64,000 nt of DNA. It comes from Phormidesmis priestleyi ULC007. GTDB taxonomy: Bacteria > Cyanobacteriota > Cyanobacteriia > Leptolyngbyales > Leptolyngbyaceae. The stretch's first letter is position 1; every line of letters starts with the position of its first letter. The stretch lies in NCBI RefSeq assembly GCF_001895925.1, contig NZ_MPPI01000003.1, forward strand, positions 1 through 64,000, given 5' to 3'. A program made the translations under genes and the position numbers. Shown here piece by piece: positions 45,796 to 54,738 of this stretch. The notes beneath the pieces are model-generated. The model was not told where the DNA came from. It ran no database searches and saw nothing but the letters and a program-made list of their open reading frames with translations.

Positions 45796-46821
45796 ATGAG
45801 TAATCAAACTCGAAAATCGTCTCAAAGACCTTGTTTTCAGTCCAAAATTGCGATCGGAGTGTTGGCTGGCTGGCTAGCAAGCAACTTCTCAGCCCAAGCG
45901 ATCGCGGCAGACATCGCGATCGGCAACGGTGGCATTAAGTTCGATCGGGATACCACCCTTGAGCCAAGCTTTCTAGAGTCTCATGGGGCTTATCAGTCTA
46001 CGTTTGGAGTCCTCAACGTTGACACCAACGAAAAGATCCCTCTATTGGTTGAAGTTAAGCCTGCTGACGCATCTGCTTCGGTAGGTCGCCCCTCGACAAA
46101 AGTAAACGATCGAGATACTCGATTAGACTTTGCAGGCACCCCCGGAAATACCGTCCCCCAACCGATCTCCAAGTTCACGTTTCGGGCGAACAATAATTAT
46201 GTTTTCTATTTAGAATCCACTCTCAATGGTCGCCCCGCTGGGATTGTTTACTCCACAGACACCCTTAACCCCAATCAAGAACGGCAAGTTGTTTTTGCAG
46301 GCAAACCCGCCGATCTTTGCAACCCAGACGGCATGCTCATAGCGTGGGATGACACTGGCTCAAAACTAGTCAAAACTCGACAGCAGCAAGACGAAGATTT
46401 TGATGACTACATTGTCAGACTGCGCGATAGTGCCTGTGCCCCCAAGGCAAGTGAGCCTCCGGGTGTGATAGCAGGTGCTCCTCCTGGCAGTGTGCCGCCG
46501 GGTGCATCTGGCGGGGGGGGAGACGGTGGACTGATTGGGGGTCTAGGTGCACTGGGGGCAATGATCGCTCTCCTGGCACCGGATGACCATAAAAAGGATA
46601 ATTCCTCGCGGGTGACCAATCCACCGGGAACTACTCCACCAGGAACCAATCCACCGGGAACCAATCCACCAGGAACCAATCCACCAGGGCCTCCGCCCAA
46701 AGATACCCTTCCTCCGGGTAAGCCAATTCCGACACCATCGACGTTTTTGGGGTCTACACTGGCACTTGGCTTAGTCGCGTTCACGAGAAGACGACAAGAT
46801 AAGCGCCTTAAGAAAAAATAA
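45796..46821 (+). CDS. Secreted protein with NPPGT repeats and PEP-CTERM-like tail
   Basis: 341 aa from ATG 45796; ATG 45730 is an alternative. Signal peptide: KIAIGVLAGWLASNFSAQAIAA. The mature N-terminal ~200 residues form a compact domain with FDRDTTLEPSFLESHGAYQS and VLNVDTNEKIPLLVEVKP. A Gly/Pro-rich part follows, with a hydrophobic GGLIGGLGALGAMIALLAPD, then repeats of NPPGT encoded by 15-bp units at ~46617-46690. The tail IPTPSTFLGSTLALGLVAFT then RRRQDKR is a PEP-CTERM-type sorting signal (Pro-x-Pro, hydrophobic helix, basic end). It should be processed by an exosortase and displayed or released. Function unknown. Confidence 0.72.
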   Translation: MSNQTRKSSQRPCFQSKIAIGVLAGWLASNFSAQAIAADIAIGNGGIKFDRDTTLEPSFLESHGAYQSTFGVLNVDTNEKIPLLVEVKPADASASVGRPSTKVNDRDTRLDFAGTPGNTVPQPISKFTFRANNNYVFYLESTLNGRPAGIVYSTDTLNPNQERQVVFAGKPADLCNPDGMLIAWDDTGSKLVKTRQQQDEDFDDYIVRLRDSACAPKASEPPGVIAGAPPGSVPPGASGGGGDGGLIGGLGALGAMIALLAPDDHKKDNSSRVTNPPGTTPPGTNPPGTNPPGTNPPGPPPKDTLPPGKPIPTPSTFLGSTLALGLVAFTRRRQDKRLKKK

Positions 46822-47005
46822 TCCTAATTCGATTTACGTGTACAGATCCTCATCAGGGTACAGCAATGCTCATCCAGAAAGAGCGCGGGGTATGGGCATG
46901 ATAGGTCGTGCCCTCTCGTTGCCGCACAACTGAACGTGATTTTCTGCCCTCATTTCTGTTTGAGGCTCTAAAATCAAGCCAGTGCTGTGGTTATTAGCTT
47001 CTCCA

Positions 47006-47509
47006 ATGGTTCAATATACGCTTGCTCAAAGCCCCGAAGTCATTCTCACAGTTTCGGGCAAAGACTCCGCAAAAGCCCGTGAAAAGGCAATGGATCAACT
47101 CATGGAATTGATGGATGACGGTAAACTGCCGACTGATTTAGCAGATGGGTTCAGTCCGAAACAGTTTATTGAAGTCAAAGACCCCGGAGCGATCGCTGCT
47201 GGTGATGAAGATTCACTCAATCAAGCCGTTCAGATTTTGAGCAGCCTCGCCACGCTCAAGCTGAAGGTTCAAGAGTCTCGCACTGAGGCGCTACAAGTGC
47301 GCGAACAGCTTGATATTTTGTTTTCAGACGATTTTGTGAGCGAGGAAGAAGTCATCCAACTCAAGGATGGCTTCAAAGTTCTCAAAACTTATGCTCAAGC
47401 AAATTTGCGATATCGAGAAGCTCGCGCCCAGGCAGAAGAGGCCCGTATCGTCTTAGATCAGGCGCTTCAGTCGCCTCCAGAGCCAAAGACTCACAAGGGT
47501 AAAGGTTGA
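47006..47509 (+). CDS. Conserved cyanobacterial hypothetical protein
   Basis: 167 aa from ATG 47006; the frame is open from a GTG at 46982, which would add a short hydrophobic start. Pattern: VILTVSGKDSAKAREKAMDQ, LMELMDDGKLPTDLADGFSP, then a long helical part VRQ-like (LKLKVQESRTEALQVREQL, NLRYREARAQAEEARIVLDQ) and a Pro/Lys tail. No family name can be given. Its TGA lies inside a 13-bp terminal repeat of the following element. Confidence 0.6.
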   Translation: MVQYTLAQSPEVILTVSGKDSAKAREKAMDQLMELMDDGKLPTDLADGFSPKQFIEVKDPGAIAAGDEDSLNQAVQILSSLATLKLKVQESRTEALQVREQLDILFSDDFVSEEEVIQLKDGFKVLKTYAQANLRYREARAQAEEARIVLDQALQSPPEPKTHKGKG

Positions 47510-48147
47510 CACACTCCCCTGCCCTAAAAGGACGGGTGCGACTCGTTCGCTAGAAACTAATCTATTTCTAGATTGGGGGATTAGCGGCAAGGAGCCACAG
47601 GAACGCAAGTCCCGTTGAACCTCGACTCCAACAATGTTCGTATCGGTGAAATTCCGACCCTTTGTGGTGACAAGGTGAAGGATGGAGATTCAGCGATGGA
47701 GTTCTGAAGCTCTTAAAACACGCCGAAACTCCCATCAAGCGCCACGTCAAGGTCAAAGGAACGGTATCCCTCTACGATGGGAACTGGACGTACTGGAGTA
47801 AAAGACGGGGTGTATACCCTGGCATCAGCACAGAGTCTCAACTGCCATCAAGCGTCAGAAAGGCTAATGTGCTGAATGGGGACTTCATTTCCATCTGGAT
47901 GACGCGATTGAAATTCATCACCTTGATGGAAATCATCGCAATACCAAAATGGAGAATTTGACAGCCATTCAACCGTCACTGTCACAACTGGATACACGGT
48001 GGAAACGGCAATCTCTCAACTCAATTGAGTACCCATACCCAGGGTCAATCTGGAGAGGAGCCGAGTAAGCGGAAACTCTCACGTCCGGTTTTGAAGCCAA
48101 GCATGGGAGGCGACCTCCATGCTTAGGTTAACGAAGTGTGTCAACCT
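47503..48147. mobile_element. Group II intron relic within a 13-bp inverted repeat
   Basis: The segment is bounded by perfect 13-bp inverted repeats AGGTTGACACACT (47503-47515) and AGTGTGTCAACCT (48135-48147). Inside, GTGCGACTCG at 47536 resembles a group II intron 5' end. GAGCCGAGTAAGCGGAAACT at 48058 continuing CTCACGTCCGG resembles domain V, and AAGCATGGGAGGCGACCTCC with ATGCTT resembles domain VI. The total of about 600 bp is far below a full intron (2-3 kb), so most of domain I and the reverse transcriptase are gone. No gene other than the maturase remnant lies in 47510-48161. Confidence 0.75.
47722..47993 (+). pseudogene. Group II intron maturase remnant (HNH end only)
   Basis: Two frames hold the C-terminal part of an intron-encoded protein. 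The first reads IKRHVKVKGTVSLYDGNWTY then WSKRRGVYPG. After a frameshift the second reads AIKRQKG, stop, CAEWGLHFHLDDAIEIHHLD and GNHRNTKMENL, an HNH endonuclease core with its HH and N residues but with the second Cys of the usual CxxC changed to Trp. The reverse transcriptase domain is deleted. It cannot encode a working maturase. Confidence 0.8.
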
Positions 48148-48161
48148 ACAACTATTTTCTG

Positions 48162-49547
48162 ATGACAGATTTGCAACCGATTCAGGTGATTGGCGGAGGA
48201 ATTGCGGGCACCGAAGCCGCGTGGCAAATTGCCCAAGCGGGCGTACCTGTGATTTTGCACGAGATGCGTCCTCAACGACTTAGCCCAGCTCACCACAGTG
48301 AGCATTTAGCTGAGTTAGTGTGCAGCAACTCGTTTGGGGCACAAGCCACCGATCGGGCATCGGGTCTACTCCATGAAGAATTGCGTCGGCTAGGCTCGAT
48401 CGTCATTAGCAAAGCTAACGAACATCAAGTTCCGGCGGGGGGAGCGTTGGCGGTCGATCGCGCCCAGTTTAGCAAAGACCTGACTGACACTCTCGCCAAC
48501 CATCCACTGATCGAATTGCGTCGCGGCGAACTTCCTCAAATTCCCGCCGAAGGAATTGTCGTTCTCACAACGGGGCCGCTGACCAGTCCCGCCCTAACGG
48601 AGGATCTACGTCGCTTTACGGGCATGGAATATCTGAGTTTCTTCGATGCTGCTAGCCCGATCGTCGTGGGCGAATCGATTGATTTTGAAGTGGCATTTCT
48701 GGCATCTCGCTACGATCAGGGAGAAGCCGCCTATCTCAACTGCCCGATGAACAAAGACCAATATTTGCATTTTTGGCGAGAATTAGGTCAGGCAGAACAG
48801 GCAGAACTCAAAGATTTTGAGCGAGAAACCGCCAAGTTTTTTGAGGCGTGTTTGCCGATCGAAGAGATGGCACGACGCGGCGAAGACACGATGCGCTATG
48901 GCCCGCTCAAACCCGTGGGACTGTTTGACGATCGCCTCGGCGATTTCCGTGCGCCCGAAAATCAGATCCATCGACCTTATGCAGTGGTGCAACTGCGTCA
49001 AGAAGACAAGGGCGGACAGCTTTGGAATATGGTCGGCTTTCAAACCAACCTGAAATGGGGCGAACAAAAGCGCGTGTTCAAACTGATCCCCGGTTTAGAG
49101 AATGCTGAGTTTGTCCGCATGGGTGTGATGCACCGCAACACGTTTATCAATTCTCCCAAACTTCTGCACGCCACACTGCAATTTAAACAACGCCCGACGC
49201 TGCTTGCTGCTGGGCAATTGAGTGGCACCGAAGGCTACACGGCTGCTGCTGCCGGAGGGTGGTTGGCTGGTACTAATGCCGCTCGTATCGCCTTGGGACT
49301 GCCAACCGTCTCACTCCCTGTCACAACAATGATGGGTTCTTTGTTTGACTTCATCAGTTCCGCGTCGCCCAAGCACTTCCAGCCGATGCCGCCCAACTTT
49401 GGCATTTTGCCCGCGCTGCCGCAGAAGATTCGCAACAAGCAAGAACGCTATGGCGTGTATCGCGATCGTTCCCTCTCTGATCTCGCCACCTGGAGCCATC
49501 AAACCAAGATTTCGGATCGGGAAGTGTCTGCGGCGATCGGAGCTTAG
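48162..49547 (+). CDS. trmFO: tRNA (uracil-54-C5)-methyltransferase, folate/FAD-dependent
   Basis: 461-aa flavoenzyme that makes ribothymidine at position 54 of tRNA using methylene-tetrahydrofolate. Seen: FAD motif [16 protein letters not shown] at the start, [26 protein letters not shown] and [16 protein letters not shown] with the two cysteines implicated in catalysis, [28 protein letters not shown] and [21 protein letters not shown] 48162 is chosen; the GTG at 48138 lies in a mobile-element terminal repeat. The stop TAG is part of the following MITE end. Confidence 0.95.
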   Translation: MTDLQPIQVIGGGIAGTEAAWQIAQAGVPVILHEMRPQRLSPAHHSEHLAELVCSNSFGAQATDRASGLLHEELRRLGSIVISKANEHQVPAGGALAVDRAQFSKDLTDTLANHPLIELRRGELPQIPAEGIVVLTTGPLTSPALTEDLRRFTGMEYLSFFDAASPIVVGESIDFEVAFLASRYDQGEAAYLNCPMNKDQYLHFWRELGQAEQAELKDFERETAKFFEACLPIEEMARRGEDTMRYGPLKPVGLFDDRLGDFRAPENQIHRPYAVVQLRQEDKGGQLWNMVGFQTNLKWGEQKRVFKLIPGLENAEFVRMGVMHRNTFINSPKLLHATLQFKQRPTLLAAGQLSGTEGYTAAAAGGWLAGTNAARIALGLPTVSLPVTTMMGSLFDFISSASPKHFQPMPPNFGILPALPQKIRNKQERYGVYRDRSLSDLATWSHQTKISDREVSAAIGA

Positions 49548-49646
49548 GATCGTGAATTAAATTTAAGAGGCAGATTTACGAACGGGCATGGCACTGCTAT
49601 GCCCATTAGCCTTGCAAGTAACCGACATTCTTTAATTTACGATCCT
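49548..49646. repeat. 99-bp MITE, family A short form, copy 3
   Basis: Left end TTAGGATCGTGAATTAAAT (starting at the trmFO stop), right end TTTAATTTACGATCCTT, inverted repeats. Core GGGCATGGCACTGC with TATGCCC forms the hairpin, then TTGCAAGTAACCGACATT, shared with the other short copies. The remaining 49647-49979 contains no gene and probably the promoter of the GH57 gene. Confidence 0.85.
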
Positions 49647-49979
49647 TGGTGATTTTGCAAATTAGCGATTCAAGCAATGACCCTGTAAACCTTAAGTTCA
49701 TCTTAAATTGGTCTAGAACTTGCGATTCAATCAGTTATTCTTGCAAAGCTTCAGTGCTGTGGGAATTCTAGAGAAGTCTAGTTTTTAAAAGTTGATCAAG
49801 CGGTGTCACCCTTTAGACTGAGTTGATCCCCACAACTTTAAGCTTTTAGTCAGATTTTTGTCTCTTTTCAACTCCGCTATCGTGCGGGTCAGCTTTGTTT
49901 TTAGAAGCTCGGTGCGATCGCTTTGCAGTTTTTGAATCTCACCGACTTCCAGGTTTCTCCTTCACCTAAGAGTATTTTT

Positions 49980-52592
49980 ATGACGATCGATGCAACTCCG
50001 CAGACTCAAGTGGATACCGATCCCCATTCTGAAATTGAGTTCACGCCAGGTCATGAACCGTTGACGCTATCCGACTCGCAAAACCCTCTCAAGCGCGCGA
50101 TCGGAGTTTACATCACCGTTCACGGGCACTTTTATCAACCGCCTCGCGAAAACCCTTATTTGGATGCGATCGAGCGTCAGCCCAGCGCTGCCCCTTTCCA
50201 CAATTGGAATGAGCGGATTCACCACGAATGTTATCGCCCCAATGCCTTTGCCAGAGTGCTGAACGATCGCGGCAATATCGTCAAGATCGTCAACAACTAC
50301 GAATATTTGAGCTTCAACATCGGCCCCACTTTAATGAGTTGGATCGAGCGTCATGATCTCGAAGTCTATCAGCGCATCTTAGAAGCCGACCGCAAGAGCT
50401 GCGATCGACTTAACGGGCATGGAAACGCGATCGCGCAGGCATACAATCACATGATTCTGCCGTTAGCAAATCAGCGAGATAAGCAGACTCAGATTCGCTG
50501 GGGCAAAGCAGACTTTCGATCGCACTTTGGGCGCGATCCCGAAGGCATGTGGCTGGCTGAAACTGCCGTTGACGATGCAACGGTCGAGGCACTGATTGCT
50601 GAAGGCATCAAATTCATCATCCTCGCGCCTTCTCAAGCGCAGCGCTGCCGTCCTCTAGTCGCGTCTGAACCCAACCTCTGGAGCGAAGTCGGCGGCAGTC
50701 AAATTGATACGACTCGTCCCTATCGCTGCTTCTTAAAAAAAGGACGCGATCGCTCGCTCTCTGACTCCTGGAACCTGGAACCCGATCCCGATGCTTACCT
50801 TGATATCTTCTTTTACGACGGCCCGATCTCGCGCGATATGGGATTTGACAGCGCCCTCAGCAGTTCTCACAATCTTGCGAGTCGGCTAGGTCAAGCCGTG
50901 CGCGGGGATCACCGACCTACTCAACTAATCGCAGTGGCAACCGATGGCGAAACCTTTGGACACCACAAAGCTGGGACTGAAAAATGTCTCGCCTACGCAT
51001 TCGATGAAGAGTTTTCGCATCAAGGTTGGACGGTCACCAACTTCGCCCACTATCTCAGCCTTACGCCGCCGACTTGGGAAGTCGAACTAAAGCCCGTCAC
51101 GGCTTGGAGTTGCGCTCACGGGGTCGATCGCTGGCAAGATGACTGTGGCTGTGGCGGCGGCGGTTTATGGAATCAGCAATGGCGACGACCGTTGCGCGAT
51201 GCCCTCGATTGGCTGCGAGATCAGTTAACCAAAGTCTACGAAGACACAGGCAAGAAATTTTTTCGCGATCCCTGGTTAGCGCGAGATGAATCGATTCAAA
51301 TTATGCGCGATCGTACCTCCACCAATGTCGATCGTTTCTTAGCCCAGCACCAAACTCACAAGCTCACCGCTGCCGAACGCATCGACGCTTTGCGGCTGCT
51401 AGAAATGCAGCGCCACGCCATGCTGATGTACACAAGCTGCGGCTGGTTTTTTGAAGAACTGTCACGCCCCGAAGGAACGCAGATTCTTCGCTATGCCTCA
51501 AGAGCGCTAGAACTCGCCGGAGATGTCGCCGGAGTGCAGCTTGAAAAAGGATTTGTGAAGCGACTAGCGCTGGCACCGAGCAACGTAGACTCCTTCAAAA
51601 ATGGTGCCGAAGTCTATCGTCAACTCGTCGTGTCTGCCCAAATTAGCTTTGAGCAAGTCGCGTCACACTACGCCATCAGTTCGCTATTTACCTCATACAC
51701 CACAGAAGAGCGGGTCTATTGCTATGAGGCGCATCAACTCGACTATCAGCAGCAGCGGATGGGTTCTCTCACTCTGGCGATCGGGCAACTGCATCTCACG
51801 TCAGAAATCACCCGCGAAACCGCTCATCTAGTGTTTGCTGTGCTGCACCTAGGCGGCTGGGATTTTCACTGCTGCATTCAGCCGTTTGCAGGGCGACGTA
51901 GCTATACCTCGCTCAAAGAAACCTTGATGGGATCGCTCAAGCAAGGCAGCGCGGCACAGACTATCTTGGCGATGAGTCAGATTTTTGGCAATCAGTCCTA
52001 CAGTTTGCAGACCTTGTTTGCCGAAGAGCGTCACCGCATTATGCAGCTTTTGACTCAAGAAACCCTGACTCGATTGGATCAGCTTTACACACAGGTTTAT
52101 CGAGACAATTATGGAGTGCTGATGGCGTTCCATCGGGACGAGTTGCCCGCACCGCGAGAATTGCAGGTCGCCGCAGAGATTGCCCTGAGTCATCGTCTGC
52201 TGTTAGCACTGCGATCGCTCGAACAAGAAACCAGCGATGCTGCCAGTGATCGTCTCGACGCAAGTTTAAATCACCTGCTCGAATTGGAAGCGATCGCGAC
52301 CGAAGCCAACCACCTCCACTGCAATCTGACGGCGCTCGAAGCAAAACAAATCCTAGAGCGATTTATCCAGCGATCGCTCTGGCAACTGTTGCACTTTGAT
52401 TCTAAAACCGCAGCGAGAGAAGTTCTGCGTTTAGAACGCTTGCTCGATCTAGGTCAGCAACTTCGGCTTAATCTCAACCTCGCCCAAGCTCAAGAATTGT
52501 ATCTGCAATGGCTGCAATCTTCGCAGGACAGTTCTCAACCACATTGGCTCCGATTAGGGCAAAAGCTGGCAGTCAATGTCTCGATCGCTTAA
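49980..52592 (+). CDS. GH57-family glycoside hydrolase with DUF3536
   Basis: 870 aa from ATG 49980; the frame extends to a TTG at 49923. Catalytic GH57 part: VYITVHGHFYQPPRENPYLD at ~50, FHNWNERIHHECYRPNAFAR, IVNNYEYLSFNIGPTLMSW, and GMWLAETAVDDATVEALI with the likely nucleophile Glu. VATDGETFGHHKAGTEK carries the conserved Asp/Glu-His region. From ~390 on is DUF3536 (WSCAHGVDRWQDDCGCGGG, with four cysteines nearby). GH57 enzymes act on alpha-glucans, so a glycogen-related role is reasonable, but the substrate of the DUF3536 subgroup is not known. No signal peptide. Confidence 0.9.
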   Translation: MTIDATPQTQVDTDPHSEIEFTPGHEPLTLSDSQNPLKRAIGVYITVHGHFYQPPRENPYLDAIERQPSAAPFHNWNERIHHECYRPNAFARVLNDRGNIVKIVNNYEYLSFNIGPTLMSWIERHDLEVYQRILEADRKSCDRLNGHGNAIAQAYNHMILPLANQRDKQTQIRWGKADFRSHFGRDPEGMWLAETAVDDATVEALIAEGIKFIILAPSQAQRCRPLVASEPNLWSEVGGSQIDTTRPYRCFLKKGRDRSLSDSWNLEPDPDAYLDIFFYDGPISRDMGFDSALSSSHNLASRLGQAVRGDHRPTQLIAVATDGETFGHHKAGTEKCLAYAFDEEFSHQGWTVTNFAHYLSLTPPTWEVELKPVTAWSCAHGVDRWQDDCGCGGGGLWNQQWRRPLRDALDWLRDQLTKVYEDTGKKFFRDPWLARDESIQIMRDRTSTNVDRFLAQHQTHKLTAAERIDALRLLEMQRHAMLMYTSCGWFFEELSRPEGTQILRYASRALELAGDVAGVQLEKGFVKRLALAPSNVDSFKNGAEVYRQLVVSAQISFEQVASHYAISSLFTSYTTEERVYCYEAHQLDYQQQRMGSLTLAIGQLHLTSEITRETAHLVFAVLHLGGWDFHCCIQPFAGRRSYTSLKETLMGSLKQGSAAQTILAMSQIFGNQSYSLQTLFAEERHRIMQLLTQETLTRLDQLYTQVYRDNYGVLMAFHRDELPAPRELQVAAEIALSHRLLLALRSLEQETSDAASDRLDASLNHLLELEAIATEANHLHCNLTALEAKQILERFIQRSLWQLLHFDSKTAAREVLRLERLLDLGQQLRLNLNLAQAQELYLQWLQSSQDSSQPHWLRLGQKLAVNVSIA

Positions 52593-52658
52593 TGCTCTGA
52601 GAATAAACAGGGAGACGATCGATACAATTAGCGTATCGAGATTACCTAGGAAATAGCC

Positions 52659-52880
52659 ATGCTGAAAAGCTACGAAGCGATTTATGACAATGGTCAGGTG
52701 AAGTGGTTAGGAGAACAGCCTTCGGTGCAGTCTGCCCGTGTGATTGTGACAGTTTTAGAGGAGACTGCATTGCCTGTGAAACGTCGATTTCCGCCAGATG
52801 CGATCGCGGGTAAGGGCAAAACCTTGGGCGACCTTGTGAGTCCGATCGTGGATGAAGAGGATTGGGAATGTCTCAAGTGA
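52659..52880 (+). CDS. VapB-like antitoxin
   Basis: 73 aa. MLKSYEAIYDNGQVKWLGEQ is the short strand-turn start of the cyanobacterial antitoxins paired with PIN toxins, followed by ARVIVTVLEE, a linker and the acidic tail SPIVDEEDWECLK. The gene overlaps the start of the toxin gene by 13 bases, so the two are co-translated. Confidence 0.75.
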   Translation: MLKSYEAIYDNGQVKWLGEQPSVQSARVIVTVLEETALPVKRRFPPDAIAGKGKTLGDLVSPIVDEEDWECLK

Positions 52881-53269
52881 TTGTGCTTGATACCCACATT
52901 TGGTTTTGGTCAATGACTCAGGAGTTTGAGCGATTTCCATCCCATTGGCGAGATATCATCGCAACAGCTAGACAAGTCGGTGTATCAGCAATCTCATGTT
53001 ATGAAATTGCTCTAGCACAGCGGCGAGGACGACTAGAGCTGCCTTGTCCTGCTAATCAATGGTTTCAAGATGCGTTAGAACCAGCAGGAATCACGCTCTT
53101 CCCTTTAACTCCTGAGATTGCCTGCCGTGCAGTCGATTTATCTCCTGTTCACAGAGATCCGTTCGATCGCTTGATTATTGCGACAGCTTTGGAATATAGA
53201 GCGAAGCTTGCCAGTGTGGATGGTTTATTTTCTCAATATTCTGAACTTGACACTTGTTTGATGAAATAG
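52868..53269 (+). CDS. VapC-like PIN-domain toxin
   Basis: 133-aa predicted RNase from ATG 52868. PIN motifs complete: VIVLDTHIWFWSM with the first Asp, AISCYEIALAQRRGRLEL with the Glu, and SPVHRDPFDRLIIATALEY with DPFDR, the VapC signature, then KLASVDGLF. It is of the type with the LDTHIWLW start common in plant-associated bacteria and cyanobacteria. Start by ATG rather than the TTG six bases earlier. Confidence 0.88.
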   Translation: MSQVIVLDTHIWFWSMTQEFERFPSHWRDIIATARQVGVSAISCYEIALAQRRGRLELPCPANQWFQDALEPAGITLFPLTPEIACRAVDLSPVHRDPFDRLIIATALEYRAKLASVDGLFSQYSELDTCLMK

Positions 53270-53341
53270 TCAAACGCAATGTTTAAGCAATCGCAGCGAT
53301 CGCCCTTAATTTTGCAACACCGGGCATGGCATGCTATGTCC

Positions 53342-53650
53342 CTACAAATTTCGCTGGAACTCTTCTACTAAATCGATCAGATTGACCTGGCATTGCATCG
53401 GCAGCAGGTCGATCAGAGGCACCTCACGCTTACCGCCGCCCAGCTTTACAGGGATGCCGCGAAGAATCTCTAATACCTGTTCTTCTTGAATCGATTTCTC
53501 AGACATTAGAGGATAAAGCTTTTCTGCTAAAACGGTGTGCAAATGGGCATCCGATAAATAAAGATGCCACTTTGCAACATCCATGTAGATGTTTTCGCCA
53601 ATGTCTGCCGCTAGAGACTCGATTGTTTCAGACGTGCTTAACTTTGCCAT
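53342..53650 (-). CDS. DUF3181 family protein
   Basis: 102 aa: LAADIGENIYMDVAKWHLYL, SDAHLHTVLAEKLYPLM, ILRGIPVKLGGGKREVPL and PLIDLLPMQCQVNLIDLVE. This is the DUF3181 pattern, conserved across cyanobacteria and of unknown function. Soluble and mostly helical. The 70 bases between the PIN toxin and this gene include a hairpin relic GGGCATGGCATGCTATGTCCC-like at about 53323-53343 (GGGCATGGCATGC). Confidence 0.85.
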   Translation of the reverse strand: MAKLSTSETIESLAADIGENIYMDVAKWHLYLSDAHLHTVLAEKLYPLMSEKSIQEEQVLEILRGIPVKLGGGKREVPLIDLLPMQCQVNLIDLVEEFQRNL

Positions 53651-53714
53651 AAGAGTAAATTAAAAAGGTTTGAGTGATAATTAACTACTAACGGTCAACT
53701 CCTCCTAGCGACCC

Positions 53715-54026
53715 CTATCCTTTGGATGATTTTGCAGATTTCTCTCGTGGCTTGAAGCCTGTTGCTGGGGCTGGAGTTGTTGCCACAGGTTCAGAATAGT
53801 CAGCGATCGCAAACACATAAATTCCGTGAGCCAGCAAAATCGCCGCCCAAATGCCAGTCACCCAGACTGACCAAGACCAGTCAGCCTTCTGCAAAATCTT
53901 AAAAAACCACATCCCAGAATTGACTGCCGTAAACAGGGGGACGTGAGTGGCAAACGTCATACGATCATCAAGGCGACGATAGTCAGCATCTTTACGATCG
54001 GGAATCCGAGACCAACGAGGAGGCAT
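53715..54026 (-). CDS. 2TM domain protein
   Basis: 103 aa. RRLDDRMTFATHVPLFTAVN leads into two membrane helices (FATHVPLFTAVNSGMWFF and WVTGIWAAILLAHGIYVF) joined by a short Trp-rich loop, the 2TM pattern. The tail is Pro/Ala- and Lys-rich (FKPREKSAKSSKG) and probably cytoplasmic. Function unknown. Start ATG 54024-54026. Confidence 0.75.
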   Translation of the reverse strand: MPPRWSRIPDRKDADYRRLDDRMTFATHVPLFTAVNSGMWFFKILQKADWSWSVWVTGIWAAILLAHGIYVFAIADYSEPVATTPAPATGFKPREKSAKSSKG

Positions 54027-54204
54027 AGAACAAACCCACAGCAGAAATGTGATATCTCAATGGTAGCGGGAAAGGGGAAAAGAGAAGAGTAGACAGGCAG
54101 GCGCGAAGGGTGAAAAATAATTAAATTAGTCTGTTTGATACTGAGCAAATCTATCGCAACGGTTTAGAATTCAGACAGAAACCGCCATTTCCCCCATTCA
54201 CTTT

Positions 54205-54738
54205 GTGACAGTTACCAGGTTCTTGCGAAAAACGGGTCTCGTGCGCCGACAGACTCATCTCGCAGTCACGATATTTCCAGATGAAGCCTCTGCTTTTCAG
54301 GCATATCGATTGCTGCACTACTACGGCATTTCTCCCGAACATTTGGCGATCGTGGGCAAGGGTTATAGCAACCCTGACCACATCGGGTTGCTCAGACCGA
54401 TGCAAATTGTTATGCGTCAAGCGCGTAGCTGGTCAATCGTGGCAGGCACGATCGGTTCGCTGATTGCTTTTGTGCTGGTTTTAGTGCAAAGTCACGGCTA
54501 CAGCAACCTCGATAGCCTGAAACCTCTATGGCTAATCCCGACTGCTGGGGTAGTTAGCGGGTTTTTTGGAGCCTTTGTGGGCGGACTGTTTGGCCTGTTT
54601 GGCGAAGGCACAACCGTTAGTGTTTATCGTCATCACCTCAACCGGGGGCAATATCTGCTGATGATGGAAGGACCCGAAAAACTGGTGCGCTGGGGGCAAG
54701 AAGTGTTGAGCCAATATTCTACATCGCGATCGTCTTGA
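54205..54738 (+). CDS. Glycine-rich membrane protein, stress-protein-like (paralogue 2)
   Basis: 177 aa, GTG start at 54205. Same build as the gene at 44419: HLAVTIFPDEASAFQAYRLL, IVGKGYSNPDHIGLL (compare ILGRGYKSADEYGLI), two membrane segments (IVAGTIGSLIAFVLVLV and GVVSGFFGAFVGGLFGLFG) and a final YLLMMEGPEKLVRWGQE. It carries an extra basic N-terminus (RFLRKTGLVRRQT). Its TGA overlaps the TTG start of ribD by four bases (TTGA), so the two genes are co-translated; whether that has functional meaning is unclear. Confidence 0.7.
   Translation: MTVTRFLRKTGLVRRQTHLAVTIFPDEASAFQAYRLLHYYGISPEHLAIVGKGYSNPDHIGLLRPMQIVMRQARSWSIVAGTIGSLIAFVLVLVQSHGYSNLDSLKPLWLIPTAGVVSGFFGAFVGGLFGLFGEGTTVSVYRHHLNRGQYLLMMEGPEKLVRWGQEVLSQYSTSRSS

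Noticed and set aside
46610-46700. Tandem 15-bp units taken as a possible CRISPR or satellite
   Set aside because: They encode in-frame NPPGT repeats of a secreted protein, without spacers of constant length.
48138-48161. GTG 48138 as the trmFO start
   Set aside because: It lies in the terminal repeat of a mobile relic, and the conserved protein begins at ATG 48162.
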